Part shown: one piece after another, positions 18,588-29,300 of the stretch
Layout: each line of letters starts with the position of its first letter
Position numbering within the stretch: the first letter of the stretch is position 1
Assembly: GCA_003144275.1 (NCBI GenBank)
Contig: NJBF01000009.1
Span: forward strand, 30,594-94,593
Length of the DNA stretch: 64,000 nucleotides
Reading direction: 5' to 3'
From: Candidatus Heimdallarchaeota archaeon B3_Heim
GTDB taxonomy: Archaea; Asgardarchaeota; Heimdallarchaeia; Hodarchaeales; Hodarchaeaceae
Position numbers and translations under genes: made by a program
Notes under the pieces: generated by a model
Database searches by the model: none
Told to the model about the DNA's origin: nothing
What the model saw: the letters and a program-made list of their open reading frames with translations, nothing else

Positions 18588-19691
18588 TTGGATGAATTAA
18601 TTCTGAGCCCAATTCAAGAAATAAATGTATCAAGAAGAGTTGCTTTCGGAGTAAATGCCATCGAAAGGTTAACAGGAATTTTTGAGGACTTAGGTATTAA
18701 GAGGTTACACATATTTAGTGGTCGCACAAAAACAAAAGAAATCACAGAAAAATTAGTTATTCCACAAATATCAGGCAATATAGAATTTGAATATACTCCA
18801 CTTCCTGATAAAATTGACCTTTCTTTCTTAAATAAAATCTCTGGCACCATTGATCGTTATCAGACATATTTAATGGCTGTAGGCGGTGGTACCGTTATAG
18901 ATTATGTGAAACTCATAGCTAACATGTCTAAAACGGAATATATTGCTGTTCCGACCAATGCAAGTCATGACGGATTCTCTAGCCCTTACATTAACTTTTT
19001 ATTGAGAACTCAAGTAGATCAATATTTCAAAAAGGAACTTTCACAGGAGTATTGCCCAATTTCTCCCTTAGCAATTGTCGGTGACACCACGATGATTAGT
19101 AAAGCGCCTAAAGAATCTTTGAAGGCGGGTGTAGGAGATATATTATCCAAATGGGTCGCTGTGGAAGATTGGAAACTCGCTAATAGATTGAAAGGCGAAG
19201 ATTACGATATATATGCTGCATCATTTTCAGAAATGACTGCAACTATGGTTGAGGAAAGAATTCACGATTTAGGAAAGAACTTCTTCGGTGAGAAAGGAGT
19301 GAGGGCTTTAATCAAGGCATTAGGGAGTAGTGGTGTTGCAATGTGTATTGCAGGATCATCTCGTCCAGCTAGTGGATCAGAACATCTTGTTAGTCACGCT
19401 TTAGATAGTCTATCATTCGAATATGATTTTGAAGTGTTACATGGTCATCAAACGGGAATTAGTGCTATTTTAATGATGTATTTGCATGGAGGCGATTGGA
19501 TACGTATTCGTAAGTCTCTAAAGAAGATTTCTGCCCCTTTGACCCTCCATGATATAGGTATTGATAGAGATATAATGCTATTAGCTCTACAAAAAGCTCA
19601 ACATATTCGTCCTGAAAGATATACGGTTCTTTCTGAAGGTTTAACTAGATCTGCAGCAGAAAATGCTATCGAGATGACTGGAATTGATTGA
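18588..19691 (+). CDS. egsA: Glycerol-1-phosphate dehydrogenase
   Basis: 367 residues. Reduces dihydroxyacetone phosphate to sn-glycerol-1-phosphate, the stereospecific backbone of archaeal lipids. The NAD(P)-binding AVGGGTVIDYVKLIA and metal/substrate motif VPTNASHDGFSSPY are clear, with further metal ligands in GSEHLVSHALD and VLHGHQTGISA. Start is TTG; no in-frame ATG lies before the conserved sequence. Overlaps the RNase HII gene by 4 bases, implying translational coupling. Confidence 0.95.
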   Translation: MDELILSPIQEINVSRRVAFGVNAIERLTGIFEDLGIKRLHIFSGRTKTKEITEKLVIPQISGNIEFEYTPLPDKIDLSFLNKISGTIDRYQTYLMAVGGGTVIDYVKLIANMSKTEYIAVPTNASHDGFSSPYINFLLRTQVDQYFKKELSQEYCPISPLAIVGDTTMISKAPKESLKAGVGDILSKWVAVEDWKLANRLKGEDYDIYAASFSEMTATMVEERIHDLGKNFFGEKGVRALIKALGSSGVAMCIAGSSRPASGSEHLVSHALDSLSFEYDFEVLHGHQTGISAILMMYLHGGDWIRIRKSLKKISAPLTLHDIGIDRDIMLLALQKAQHIRPERYTVLSEGLTRSAAENAIEMTGID

Positions 19692-20476
19692 GTTTGGGGG
19701 AGATAATCGCTGGTATTGATGAAGCTGGAAGAGGTAGTGTATTAGGACCCTTAATTATTGTTGGTTTGTCTTTAGAGAAAGATAAGATAAATTTTCTTCA
19801 TCAAAAAGGTGTGAAAGATTCTAAACTATTCACTGGATTATCAGGGCGGAATAAAAGAAGTGAATTGGCAGTAGAGATACAACAACAAGCAAAGAAAGTC
19901 AAAGTAATTGAAGTTCCATCTTCAGAAATCGATTTAGCATTAAATAGACGTCCTAGAGATAATTTGAATCTATTAGAACTTAGGTACTTCAGTAAACTTA
20001 TACTGGAACTACATGCTAAGGAAATTTTCGTAGACACGATTTCTTCCCCCAGATATTCAATGACACAAATTTCAAATTTAATTCGCTTGAATAATGAATT
20101 ATTGACCTTTAAAGTAATTACTAATAATAATTCTGAGGGTAAATTTACTTTAGGTAGAGGAGGGAAATCATCAAAAAACATTCTAATTACTCCTAAAGCT
20201 GATAGTAAATATACTGTAGTAGCAGCAGCCTCATGTGTAGCTAAGCATATAAGAGATCTTAAATTACGAGAAATTGAACAAGAATGGAATTTACCCGAGC
20301 AAATTCTTGGCCATGGATATCCAAATGAGAAAGATCAAAATTTAATGCGCTTTTTTCGGGAATACTCAAATCAAATTAAGCAGCACTATTTTCCATTTAT
20401 TCGGTATCAATGGGAATGGAGATGTTTACAGGAAATCTTAAGCCAACCCATGAAAAAATTAGATCAGTATTTTTAA
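19688..20476 (+). CDS. rnhB: Ribonuclease HII
   Basis: 262 residues. Cleaves RNA in RNA-DNA hybrids, including primers and misincorporated ribonucleotides. The active-site signature IDEAGRGSVLGPL (Asp-Glu) comes first, then KDSKL, the basic segment FTLGRGGKSSKN, AAASCVAKHIRD and HGYPNEKD. The usual Pro after DEAGRG is Ser. The C-terminus is ~40 residues longer than minimal archaeal enzymes and ends in a QxxLDQYF motif resembling a PCNA-interacting peptide. TTG start overlaps the egsA stop. Confidence 0.93.
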   Translation: MSLGEIIAGIDEAGRGSVLGPLIIVGLSLEKDKINFLHQKGVKDSKLFTGLSGRNKRSELAVEIQQQAKKVKVIEVPSSEIDLALNRRPRDNLNLLELRYFSKLILELHAKEIFVDTISSPRYSMTQISNLIRLNNELLTFKVITNNNSEGKFTLGRGGKSSKNILITPKADSKYTVVAAASCVAKHIRDLKLREIEQEWNLPEQILGHGYPNEKDQNLMRFFREYSNQIKQHYFPFIRYQWEWRCLQEILSQPMKKLDQYF

Positions 20477-20532
20477 AAAAGGAAAAGTGGAAATTTATTG
20501 ATTAGTAAAATTCTGAACACAGGTTATTGGTA

Positions 20533-21909
20533 ATGGTTGAGAATATTTTTCGTACCTATGACATACGAGGGAAATTTCCTCAAGAAATTTCATTACAAAC
20601 AGTAGTTAACATCGGTAGAGCGTTTGGAACATACTTTGGAATTAATAAAAATATCATAATCGGTGGTGACGTCAGACTATCTACCCCGATAATAAAAACG
20701 GCTCTTGCAATGGGGTTAATGGAAGTTGGTTGTAATGTTAAGGACATAGGCATTTGTACTACGCCTACTATATATTTCCTATCCGCAAATAATTCTTCTG
20801 TAGATTTTGGAATTATGGTAACAGCTAGTCATAATCCTATTGAATATAATGGAATAAAGGTGTGCGATCAAAATGGTGTTTCATTTCACATTGACAATTT
20901 TTACAGTGAAATAAAGAGAATAATGAACCAGAATGACTATACAGTGATTGAAAGTCATACTTATGGACAAACACCAATCTTAAATGGAGTAAATAATGAA
21001 CAATTTTGGAATTATCACAAAAATCGTTTTTATCCTGACAAGAAGATGAATCTGGTTGTAGATATTGGAAATGGAACATGTTATCCAATTCTACAAGTCT
21101 TAAAAGGCAAAAAAATGGAAGTTCTTGCCCTTCATCCCGATCCTGATGGAACTTTTCCTGTTATGATTCCCGATCCAGCCAAACCCGAATGTCTCAGATT
21201 TATTATTCAATCAATGAATCAAAATTCTCACGATTTAGGTATTGGTTTTGATGCAGATGGAGATCGTGTAGGATTTGTGGACGAGAAAGGAAATATCGTA
21301 AAACCTGATCAAGTAATAATGCTATTTGGTCAGTATTTAATTGAAAAAGTTCCCAATGGAGAAATTTTAATCGATATAAAAACCTCAAAAGCAACTTACG
21401 AATACCTGGAGAATCTCGGTGCTAAAGTGAAGTTCACTCGTGTAGGCCATTCTTGGATCCATGAGGAGCTTCTGAAAAGGGGTGCAATCTTTGCGGGAGA
21501 ATTAAGTGGTCATTACTACTTTGGAGAGGGGTACTTTGGTTTTGATGATGCCACTTATTCATCTTTAAAGATGATTGAAATTATTGCGTCATTAGAGGAA
21601 CCTCTCTCTCAAATAATAGCAAAACTACCTTCATATTTTACTTCAGATGAACTGAGAATACCTTGCGCTGATAGTATCAAATCAATTGTGGTAGAGAATG
21701 TTAAATCTCTTTTAGTGGCTGAAGCTCAAAATTGCATTACAATCGATGGAGTGAGAGCTGAATTTGAAGATGGATGGGTACTGGTTCGCGAAAGTGGGAC
21801 TGAACCTGTAATTTCTGTTCGTGCTGAAGCAGATACAAAGCAGAAACTTATATATTACGTAGATTATATTAAAGAAATTGTTACAAATGAAATTAGTAAA
21901 AATACCTAA
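20533..21909 (+). CDS. Phosphomannomutase / phosphoglucomutase
   Basis: Alpha-D-phosphohexomutase of about 458 residues interconverting hexose 1- and 6-phosphates for glycan precursors. The catalytic serine is in VTASHNPIEYNG near residue 100. The metal site is GFDADGDRVGF, the sugar-specificity loop is GELSGHYYF, and the phosphate loop is RESGTEPVISVRAEA. Which hexose is preferred cannot be told. ATG 20533 is preferred to the in-frame TTG at 20527. Confidence 0.92.
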   Translation: MVENIFRTYDIRGKFPQEISLQTVVNIGRAFGTYFGINKNIIIGGDVRLSTPIIKTALAMGLMEVGCNVKDIGICTTPTIYFLSANNSSVDFGIMVTASHNPIEYNGIKVCDQNGVSFHIDNFYSEIKRIMNQNDYTVIESHTYGQTPILNGVNNEQFWNYHKNRFYPDKKMNLVVDIGNGTCYPILQVLKGKKMEVLALHPDPDGTFPVMIPDPAKPECLRFIIQSMNQNSHDLGIGFDADGDRVGFVDEKGNIVKPDQVIMLFGQYLIEKVPNGEILIDIKTSKATYEYLENLGAKVKFTRVGHSWIHEELLKRGAIFAGELSGHYYFGEGYFGFDDATYSSLKMIEIIASLEEPLSQIIAKLPSYFTSDELRIPCADSIKSIVVENVKSLLVAEAQNCITIDGVRAEFEDGWVLVRESGTEPVISVRAEADTKQKLIYYVDYIKEIVTNEISKNT

Positions 21910-21977
21910 AAATTCATTTAGGAATTGAAATTAGTTTATATTTGCGACTCGTTGTGAATTTAGAAGAGGTAAGTAAG

Positions 21978-22154
21978 ATGGATGATCGTTTAATTGGTTC
22001 ATTGCTTATAGTTATAGGATTATTAATTGCAGGATTAGGAGGTACAATGAGTACGGCTATATCTGCTTTTTATTATATTTTTGGGTTCCTTACTGCCTTT
22101 GCAGGTCTTGGGCTTTTATTGAAATATCGAAAGTCGACCCAGATAAGAGATTAA
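21978..22154 (+). CDS. Small two-helix membrane protein
   Basis: 58 residues (MDDRLIGSLLIVIG...), with two hydrophobic helices and a basic C-terminal tail (KYRKSTQIRD). AGAGG lies about 11 bases upstream, supporting this ATG over the in-frame upstream start at 21942. Family unknown. It ends the plus-strand run and is convergent with the helicase gene. Confidence 0.55.
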   Translation: MDDRLIGSLLIVIGLLIAGLGGTMSTAISAFYYIFGFLTAFAGLGLLLKYRKSTQIRD

Positions 22155-22177
22155 AAGAAATTTCTGCACAAAGAGAA

Positions 22178-24784
22178 TTATTGGGGGATTTCTAGTTTAT
22201 CGATAAGAAGAGTGATCTTCTTTTCACTTTTTGTCTCACCTATTGCTATTGTTATCCTCTGAATCCCTTCTAGTTCATGAATTATTCCATTGAGGAAAGA
22301 TAAAATGTCCCCAGGATATATAAGAAGATCAAATTGCGAGAAACTCCGGGAAATTTGATTAATATTCTTCCCCTCTAACCTTTTATTGACAATGAATCTC
22401 CCGATCTGCTCGGAACCATGAACACAAAATGGGTTTTCTTTACATGTGCATGTGAAGAAGTTCTGAGTCCATTTGGCGAATGTTGTCAAACACCATTTAT
22501 TGAGTTCTGTTGCTTCTTTTCCTTTTAAGGAAGCGTTCATTACATCCAAGACTGGACTATTGATCAATCGTGTTGAAAATCTCATGTGATATGTCTTCTC
22601 AAGATAAGCATGGAGTTTTTTTGACAAATAAACATTCTGTGGATGGTTCATTTCGAGTGCAATTGATAAAAAATGTTCTTTTTTCTTGATCAAGGACCTT
22701 ATTGCAATTGTTTTTTCAGGGGAAAAAAAAGAGAGAGCTGAAGCCTTGCCCAAAGGAGTTACCTCTAAATAGCGATGCTTTTCTTTGGTTCTAATGGAAA
22801 TTAGGTCATTACGAATTAATTTATTCGTAATATTCATGAAATTATGATTGCCAGTCCCAATCATATTTTGGTAGATCTTTTTGACCTCAGTTGGTAACAT
22901 TTTCATCTTTGTAGAACAAATAGAAATAATTTGTTCCCCACAAGCATTCTCGTCATAATCAGGCGTTACTGGAGTAAGATCAGAATTTATTAACTCTAAA
23001 GCTATTTCTACTTCAGATTTTGAATCGAAGGAGGAAATAGAATCTCCCAAGCATAGAAAAACCGCATATCCTCGGTCGTGCTTTCCTAATCTACCTGCTC
23101 GCCCAATCATCTGAGTAAAGGTATTTGGATCAAGTATTTGATTCCCCATCATCATTGATTCGAATATTACTTGTGAGGCTGGAAAATCTACACCAGCACC
23201 GAGTGCATAAGTAGCAACAATAGCTGTACATTTTCCCGAGGAGAATTCTAACTCAATTCGCTTTCGAAGTGAATAAGAGAGACCTGAATGATAAGCTTGA
23301 GCATTTCTTATCCCTGATTCGCGTAAAGCCTCAGAAATTTCACTTGTTTTCCTTCTAGAATTAGTAAAAATTATTGTTTGTCCCTTAAATCCATTTTTTG
23401 ATATTGTTTTTAGCTCTGCAAAGACCAAAGTAGCTATTTGTCTATTTTTCTCATGACTACCTCTTGAAATAAGCAAATGCTGTTCTAATGGAATTGGTCT
23501 ATGATCGACTGTAACTAATTTCAATGAAAGTTCATTCGCAAATTGGACTGGATTTCCAATTGTTGCTGATAATCCTATTATTTGAACATTCTTCGAATAA
23601 TATCTTATTTTCGCTTGTAAACAGTCTAAAGTTGGCCCCCGTTCAGAATCAGCCAGAGATTGTATTTCATCAATTGCAATACAACCAATTTCATCAAAAT
23701 TTATTTGTCCCCCGCGAATTAAAAGATCTAAACCTTCATAAGTAGCGATTACTACATCTGAATCTTTGATTGAGAATCGAAGTTTATAGAAATCTTTTTT
23801 CTCCTTAAAAGAATCGAAAATACGAGATCTTCCAGTACGTATACCGATCCGTAATTTATCACCATAAAATTTTTTGAAGTCTTCATATTTTGTATTGGCT
23901 AGAGCCACTAAAGGGACAATGAAAACAAATTTTTTTCTCTTGAGTGAAGTTCTAATCCCAGCAATTTCTGCTATTAGCGTTTTTCCTGCGCTTGTATTAG
24001 CGATAATTAACAGATTGTTGTTTTCAAGTAATCCTTTCTTTAAAGCCTCTGCCTGGATTGGTAATAGACTTTCTATTCCACGTTTTTTTAAGGATTTCTT
24101 TAAAAACCTATCGATTTGTGTATTCTGAACCGAACGTACCTCACCAAGCGTATTTGTTGTCTCTACTTTCTTTATTAGTGTCAAATCACTAAGTTTTGCA
24201 TTTCCCTGAGTTAATGTCTCAGTTACTGGATGTATATCATGAAAACGATCCAGAATCGAAACCGCGTATTTTTTAAAACCTGGATTTTCTAGAAGATTAA
24301 TTTTTTTTGACAGAAGTTCCTTTTCTAATTCCTGCATGGCACAAGCTTTGCATACTTCCCGATCATAGGCTTTGTAGTTGCCTTCTGTTTTTAGTAATGT
24401 AATTTTTTCCGTTAATAGACAGAATGGGCAAAAATTTCGTTCTGAGAATTTTATAGGAAGAGAGAAGTCTTTACAAAATCGCTTTAATCCATCTTTTTCT
24501 TTATTGGATAGATCGGTGGTTAGAAAAATGTATTTTGCAGTAGTAATTATTTCCTGAATCGTATTTTTTGCTGGATATGCTTTCCATTTCCCTTGTTCCT
24601 CCCAGAAAATGCGACGTGGCCGCCACATTATCTCTCTTTTGTAAAAATAGACAATCCTACCCTTGAAGCGAGGTTTTCTCTGAATTAACCTTCCCTTTGT
24701 AAACCCCAGAATTTGGAGGGTATTTTCTTGCTTGGAAGGAGCGAATACAATAGTATAAATAGATGAATTAGGAGACATACCCAT
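22178..24784 (-). CDS. Ski2-like SF2 helicase with N-terminal zinc finger
   Basis: 868 residues. Residues ~1-220 carry a Cys cluster (CPFCLLT, then CKACAM), probably zinc-binding. The helicase core follows: ANTSAGKTLIAE (Walker A), IAIDEIQSL (DExH), GLSATIGNP (motif III), FTNSRRKTSEI (IV), ATYALGAGVDFPA (V), MIGRAGRLGKHDRG (VI). The C-terminus has a winged-helix-like segment and a second Cys group (CTCKENPFC). An N-terminal zinc motif before a Ski2 core recalls archaeal ASH-Ski2 and DUF5814-type helicases linked to RNA decay; Hel308 (DNA repair) is the alternative. Monocistronic. Confidence 0.8.
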   Translation of the reverse strand: MGMSPNSSIYTIVFAPSKQENTLQILGFTKGRLIQRKPRFKGRIVYFYKREIMWRPRRIFWEEQGKWKAYPAKNTIQEIITTAKYIFLTTDLSNKEKDGLKRFCKDFSLPIKFSERNFCPFCLLTEKITLLKTEGNYKAYDREVCKACAMQELEKELLSKKINLLENPGFKKYAVSILDRFHDIHPVTETLTQGNAKLSDLTLIKKVETTNTLGEVRSVQNTQIDRFLKKSLKKRGIESLLPIQAEALKKGLLENNNLLIIANTSAGKTLIAEIAGIRTSLKRKKFVFIVPLVALANTKYEDFKKFYGDKLRIGIRTGRSRIFDSFKEKKDFYKLRFSIKDSDVVIATYEGLDLLIRGGQINFDEIGCIAIDEIQSLADSERGPTLDCLQAKIRYYSKNVQIIGLSATIGNPVQFANELSLKLVTVDHRPIPLEQHLLISRGSHEKNRQIATLVFAELKTISKNGFKGQTIIFTNSRRKTSEISEALRESGIRNAQAYHSGLSYSLRKRIELEFSSGKCTAIVATYALGAGVDFPASQVIFESMMMGNQILDPNTFTQMIGRAGRLGKHDRGYAVFLCLGDSISSFDSKSEVEIALELINSDLTPVTPDYDENACGEQIISICSTKMKMLPTEVKKIYQNMIGTGNHNFMNITNKLIRNDLISIRTKEKHRYLEVTPLGKASALSFFSPEKTIAIRSLIKKKEHFLSIALEMNHPQNVYLSKKLHAYLEKTYHMRFSTRLINSPVLDVMNASLKGKEATELNKWCLTTFAKWTQNFFTCTCKENPFCVHGSEQIGRFIVNKRLEGKNINQISRSFSQFDLLIYPGDILSFLNGIIHELEGIQRITIAIGETKSEKKITLLIDKLEIPQ

Positions 24785-24877
24785 TAGAATGAGGATTGTA
24801 CCTAGTAAAAAAGCAAAGTGTTAAAAATTATGAGTTATTCCCTATGATCAAAGATACATCACAATGAGGAGTTAATA

Positions 24878-25351
24878 ATGCCAATTTGTTCCAAATGTGG
24901 ATCCTATTTTAGTGAAGCTTCATGTACATTTTGTACCCCCGATGATTCTCCCAAATCCCCTGTGTCGACAGTAAATGTTGAAGAAAAGAGTTCAGTGAGA
25001 TTAATCGATCCAATTGAATTACTCGACTCAATAGAGAAGACTGAAGCGAGTTTAAATCAATTAAAAGAAGTTAAAACGGTAGAAATTAAGGAAGTTAAAT
25101 CTGAAATTTCTACCCTTCAAGAAAAAGAAAAAACCCTAGTTTCGGATTTAGAACCCCTGAAATCACAGATTTCGCAGCTAGAATCCTCTTTGAAGGAAAA
25201 GGAGGAGGAATATAATGTTGTTACAGGTAATAATCAAAGCTTGCTAGAAGAAACGAATGCTCTCAAAGCAAGAATTCTTAGCCTTGAAACTAACAAAGCT
25301 ACATTAGAAGAAGAAGTGAATGAGCTGAAAAATACCCTCGGAGTGGAATAA
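24878..25351 (+). CDS. Zinc-ribbon/coiled-coil protein, copy 1
   Basis: 157 residues. The N-terminus MPICSKCGSYFSEASCTFC gives a CxxC-x9-CxxC knuckle. From residue ~45 to the end the sequence is an almost unbroken Glu/Lys/Leu coiled coil. GAGGAG precedes the ATG. It is a tandem paralogue of the next gene (2-base gap). Probably a dimeric scaffold; no family name known to me. Confidence 0.65.
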   Translation: MPICSKCGSYFSEASCTFCTPDDSPKSPVSTVNVEEKSSVRLIDPIELLDSIEKTEASLNQLKEVKTVEIKEVKSEISTLQEKEKTLVSDLEPLKSQISQLESSLKEKEEEYNVVTGNNQSLLEETNALKARILSLETNKATLEEEVNELKNTLGVE

Positions 25352-25353
25352 AA

Positions 25354-25815
25354 ATGCCAACATGTCTTAAGTGTGGTTCATACTATATTCGGGCACCCTG
25401 TCCTGTCTGTTCTCCACCCGGGGTGGGACAATTAATCGAAGATTCAAAGGAAGCTAAAGGAAAATCGATTGAAGATCTTCAGAAAGAACTACAAGAATTG
25501 AATTCAAAGTTGAAGAATCAAGAAACGGAATTTGATCAGCAAATTAGAGATTTTAAAACACAAATTCAATCACTAGAAGACCAGATTCAAAGCCTGGAAG
25601 TTTCCAAAATCAGTTTAAATGATCAGATAGGTAATCTTCAACAGGAGATTGAAATAAAGGTAAAAAGAACGGAAGAGGTTAGAAAACGCCTTTCAGATTT
25701 AGAATCAGAAAAAGGAGTAGCCTCAGAGAAAATCTCAGTATTGGAAAATGAGAACAATGCTCTAAAAGGGGACATTCAAACCTTTAATGAGAAAATACTG
25801 GAAAAAAAAGAATGA
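25354..25815 (+). CDS. Zinc-ribbon/coiled-coil protein, copy 2
   Basis: 153 residues. It has the same plan as the preceding gene: CLKCGSYYIRAPCPVC knuckle, short Gly/Pro linker, then coiled coil from residue ~35. The knuckles are similar while the coils have diverged, indicating an old tandem duplication with possible heterodimer formation. Its ATG lies just after the upstream stop codon. Confidence 0.65.
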   Translation: MPTCLKCGSYYIRAPCPVCSPPGVGQLIEDSKEAKGKSIEDLQKELQELNSKLKNQETEFDQQIRDFKTQIQSLEDQIQSLEVSKISLNDQIGNLQQEIEIKVKRTEEVRKRLSDLESEKGVASEKISVLENENNALKGDIQTFNEKILEKKE

Positions 25816-25904
25816 AGAAATTAATTAGGAAGAATTACCAAACTCTTTTCACATAATAATTCTCTTTGAGAATGCAATAATTCCTTAGATTTCGACTGAC
25901 ATTG

Positions 25905-26318
25905 ATGAGAGAAATGAAGAAACTCGCACAATTCGAGAGTAATTTTGACTCTTTTCAATTGTTTGCTAATGTATATTCAAAACAAAATGGTCTAATCATA
26001 GATGTTGTTACCCCTAATGAACATTTAGGGGGTATAGGGGTAGGTCTACCATACATTCGTGCAAATGGTGCAAAGTCAGCCAATTTTCACTGCATTTCGA
26101 TCCCAGCTCATAGAGATGCAGAACTAGCTGGTAAATTAGCTCAAATAATTGCTAAAAACACCGAAGTACCTGTGATAGTCCTTCTTGGCATTCACATTCC
26201 AAATATTTCTAAGAGCCAAATCCTTAAGCTCTCTCAGTTCTTTGAAAAGTGGTTTACAGAAATTAGCTTTAAATTAGCTAAGGATTCCTCTTTATATTCA
26301 AATAAAGCAAACCAATGA
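25905..26318 (+). CDS. LpdD / proteasome-assembly-chaperone-like protein
   Basis: About 137 residues. The pattern GGIGVGLPYIRANG, then HCISIPAHRDAELAGKLAQI and VIVLLGIHIPNIS, resembles the small alpha/beta LpdD-type family annotated as prenylated-flavin chaperone or proteasome-assembly-chaperone-like. No UbiD or UbiX partner is adjacent. ATG 25905 is chosen over the in-frame TTG three bases earlier. Its 3' end overlaps the convergent secreted-protein gene by 41 bases. Confidence 0.45.
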   Translation: MREMKKLAQFESNFDSFQLFANVYSKQNGLIIDVVTPNEHLGGIGVGLPYIRANGAKSANFHCISIPAHRDAELAGKLAQIIAKNTEVPVIVLLGIHIPNISKSQILKLSQFFEKWFTEISFKLAKDSSLYSNKANQ

Positions 26319-29300
26319 AGGTAATCGCCATAATCAATATCATTGCTTCATGTAGCTGAATGATGGGACTAGGGTTAAGAGTAGATACGATTTTAAATCC
26401 AGGAGCTAAACTACCTATTTTTAAGTTTGGAGAAATTCCAGTAGTAGTATACACTGCAATTTCATAGGTATTTGGTGCTAAACTTGCTGGAGGTATTGAT
26501 AATAAGTAGATATGAGTACCGTCGTCTTCAATAGCAGATGTGATACTTGGGAGAGACTGATTAAGCCTTCCTATTTTGCCTTGTAAATCTAGTATGCCAT
26601 AAAGATTAATATTTGGGACTGGAATGTTATTAAATTCAGAATTTACTACTTCAAAGGAAATTGTAATGACTGAAGAAGTATCAATGGCATAAACATTCAA
26701 ATCTCCTTGTTTGTTTATACCATAGTACTGTGTATTAGTAATAGCGAAGTCTCCAGAAACAGTTATGTTATAATTAATATTACTCAAAGGATCCCTAGGA
26801 TCTCGGGCAAATACATAGGAATTGTTCCATACTGATCTAATTTTGAATCGTGTTCCAAATGTTGTCTCTGCAAGATTCGGATTAATCAATGCGCTCATGA
26901 AGATGGATTCATTTGCTTGAACCATTTTGAATCGTTGTATAAATATCGTTTCGTCAGAAAAGTTCACAAGTCCACCAATCATATCAACTTGTGAATCAGT
27001 GATATTGTAGATACCCGAGGGTGTGTCAATACCTACTACAAATGTTAGATTGAGACTTTCTCCATAGAATATTGTGTAGCTTTCAGACAAGGAGAGATTC
27101 CTATTATCAGTAACAAAGACTGATTGATATAAAACAGGGGTTCCTCCAAATCGAATATTTGTAAGTGTGCTGTTGGTAACCTTGCTAATTTGATAGCCTG
27201 AGGAAGTTTTCCAACTAAAACTAACTGAAAGATTATAAAAACCAGTAACAAATTGAATTGGACATAACTGATTGAGGCTCGTATAAATGTTGTCAGAATA
27301 ATGCGACAATTTAACATCAAAGGCCTTTATCTGAGTTTCATTACTGATAAAGAGTAATGTAGCATTGGCTTTAGGTGTAAAGAAACCATTTGAATATTCT
27401 AGTGAAACATTAATATTTAGAGTATTACCTGGGTAGTATACAGGTATTTTGGTAATATTTACAAGTCTGACTACATCAGAAATCTCTAGAGGAAAAACTG
27501 TTGCTATTGATGTCAAGGAGTTATTAAAACTTAATGTAAGATCCCATGTACCCAGGAGTGAGTGATTATCAAAGAGGATCTTAAACTGAAAAGAGGTTGT
27601 CGTTGCATTCAAAGGTTCGTATGAAAGAAGATTTACAATCTGGTCATCGGGTGAAGTGATATTTGCAGATAAACTACCAGTAGTGACATTTATCGTTTCA
27701 TAAGTGATAACTGATCTATTTTGATAATAGATGGTTCCATTTAATGTATCACCCGGTTTAATTAAGGTAGGTGCGAAATCATATATTGGAGCATAACCTA
27801 CAATGACTGTAGAATTTTGCAGATATACCGGAGAGCGTATAACAGGGAAATTTCGAATTGATAGGTGATTAACAATTTGATGAGAGCCAAGAGTCCAGTT
27901 AAAATCTCCATTGCTGTCGTTTTCAATATTTATCTTGTAAATAGCACTAGATTCCCTTGTGAAGACTTCATTATTCTCTGAATAGGAAGGATGCGTAATA
28001 TCCCAATTATCAATTGTTGTAGTTAAGCTGAGAGAACCATGGGATTGATAGTCAAATGTATCCATCCCTAAATTGATGGATGTTATTACTCCCTGAATAA
28101 GATAATTCGATTTATTGATAAATTGATTTTTTTGAAAATATGAGGTTTCTAAATCAAGTTCTATTGATTCAAAAAGAGATAGGGATAATAAATAGACCAA
28201 AGAGGAGTAATAGGTATCATGAATGTTCACTCTATTGTTGACTTCTAGTTGAGTATATGTTACATTATTTGGGCCAAATCCTCCAATGTCTCTTGCTTCA
28301 GTTTGGATATAAGTTCGATTTTCTCGTTTCAGGAATTGAGAAGAATTAACGAAATTTAATGCCCCTATATGATCAATATCGTCAGTAATATTCAGTAAAT
28401 GACTGATTGCATAAACGATTCCTGTTTCTTTCGTTGTTGCATTCTCATAGAAGCCATATCCTCCTTCAGTCATTCCAGTACTTTTAAGAAATAAGGGTAA
28501 CCAATTCTGTATTTGTGATTGATAATCAATTAGATTTTTTGGCGATGAAATTCCCAATAAAGTGGAAAAGTGTTCAAGAACAGCAATTGATTGTAGAGCA
28601 TACCAAGTATCCTCAATTGGAGTACGATAGCTTGTATTGTCATAAAAATATGTGTTATTTACTAAAGTATCCTCAATAAAATTGAAAATATTTAATGAGT
28701 AATTGGTCATAAATTCCAGAATGGTTTGATTAACGGCTGGTGTAATTGAAGAATCTTTTACATCTGAGATTACCTTGTAAATTAAATCTAGTATTGATAA
28801 AGCTTGAAACGTTGATTTAAGGTCAGCTTCGCTATCCCTCTCATGAAAACCAAAATTATCTAGGTCAAATGTGTCCAGAATAGTGTAATTCATAATAGTT
28901 GGAGTTAATGGCTTTAATTTAAGTGTAAGTTCATCCATTAGCCAAAGGGCGTTAACAACACCGAAAGTACCCTCAAGGGAAGGAGTAGAAACTATAGAGC
29001 TGAGACGAAATCCTCCCGAATCCTCTTCATCTTTTAGGTCTATGATTAATTTGTCAGCTATGGCTACTTCGTAATCTTGCCATTTAGAGTAAAATTGATA
29101 ATAATCCAAACCGAATATGCGCAAAACTGCCAATGCTTCATACGTAGCAATTGATGTAGAATACCCATCTACCGACTCAAAGAAAATTGCTTGAGTTGAA
29201 TCGTAAAGACTGTCAATGTAATCCGCTAAAGCTTCTAGATCAAAGGAATAATTACCAATGAAATTCTTTTCTTCTAGCATACTATACCTAATCTCATCTG

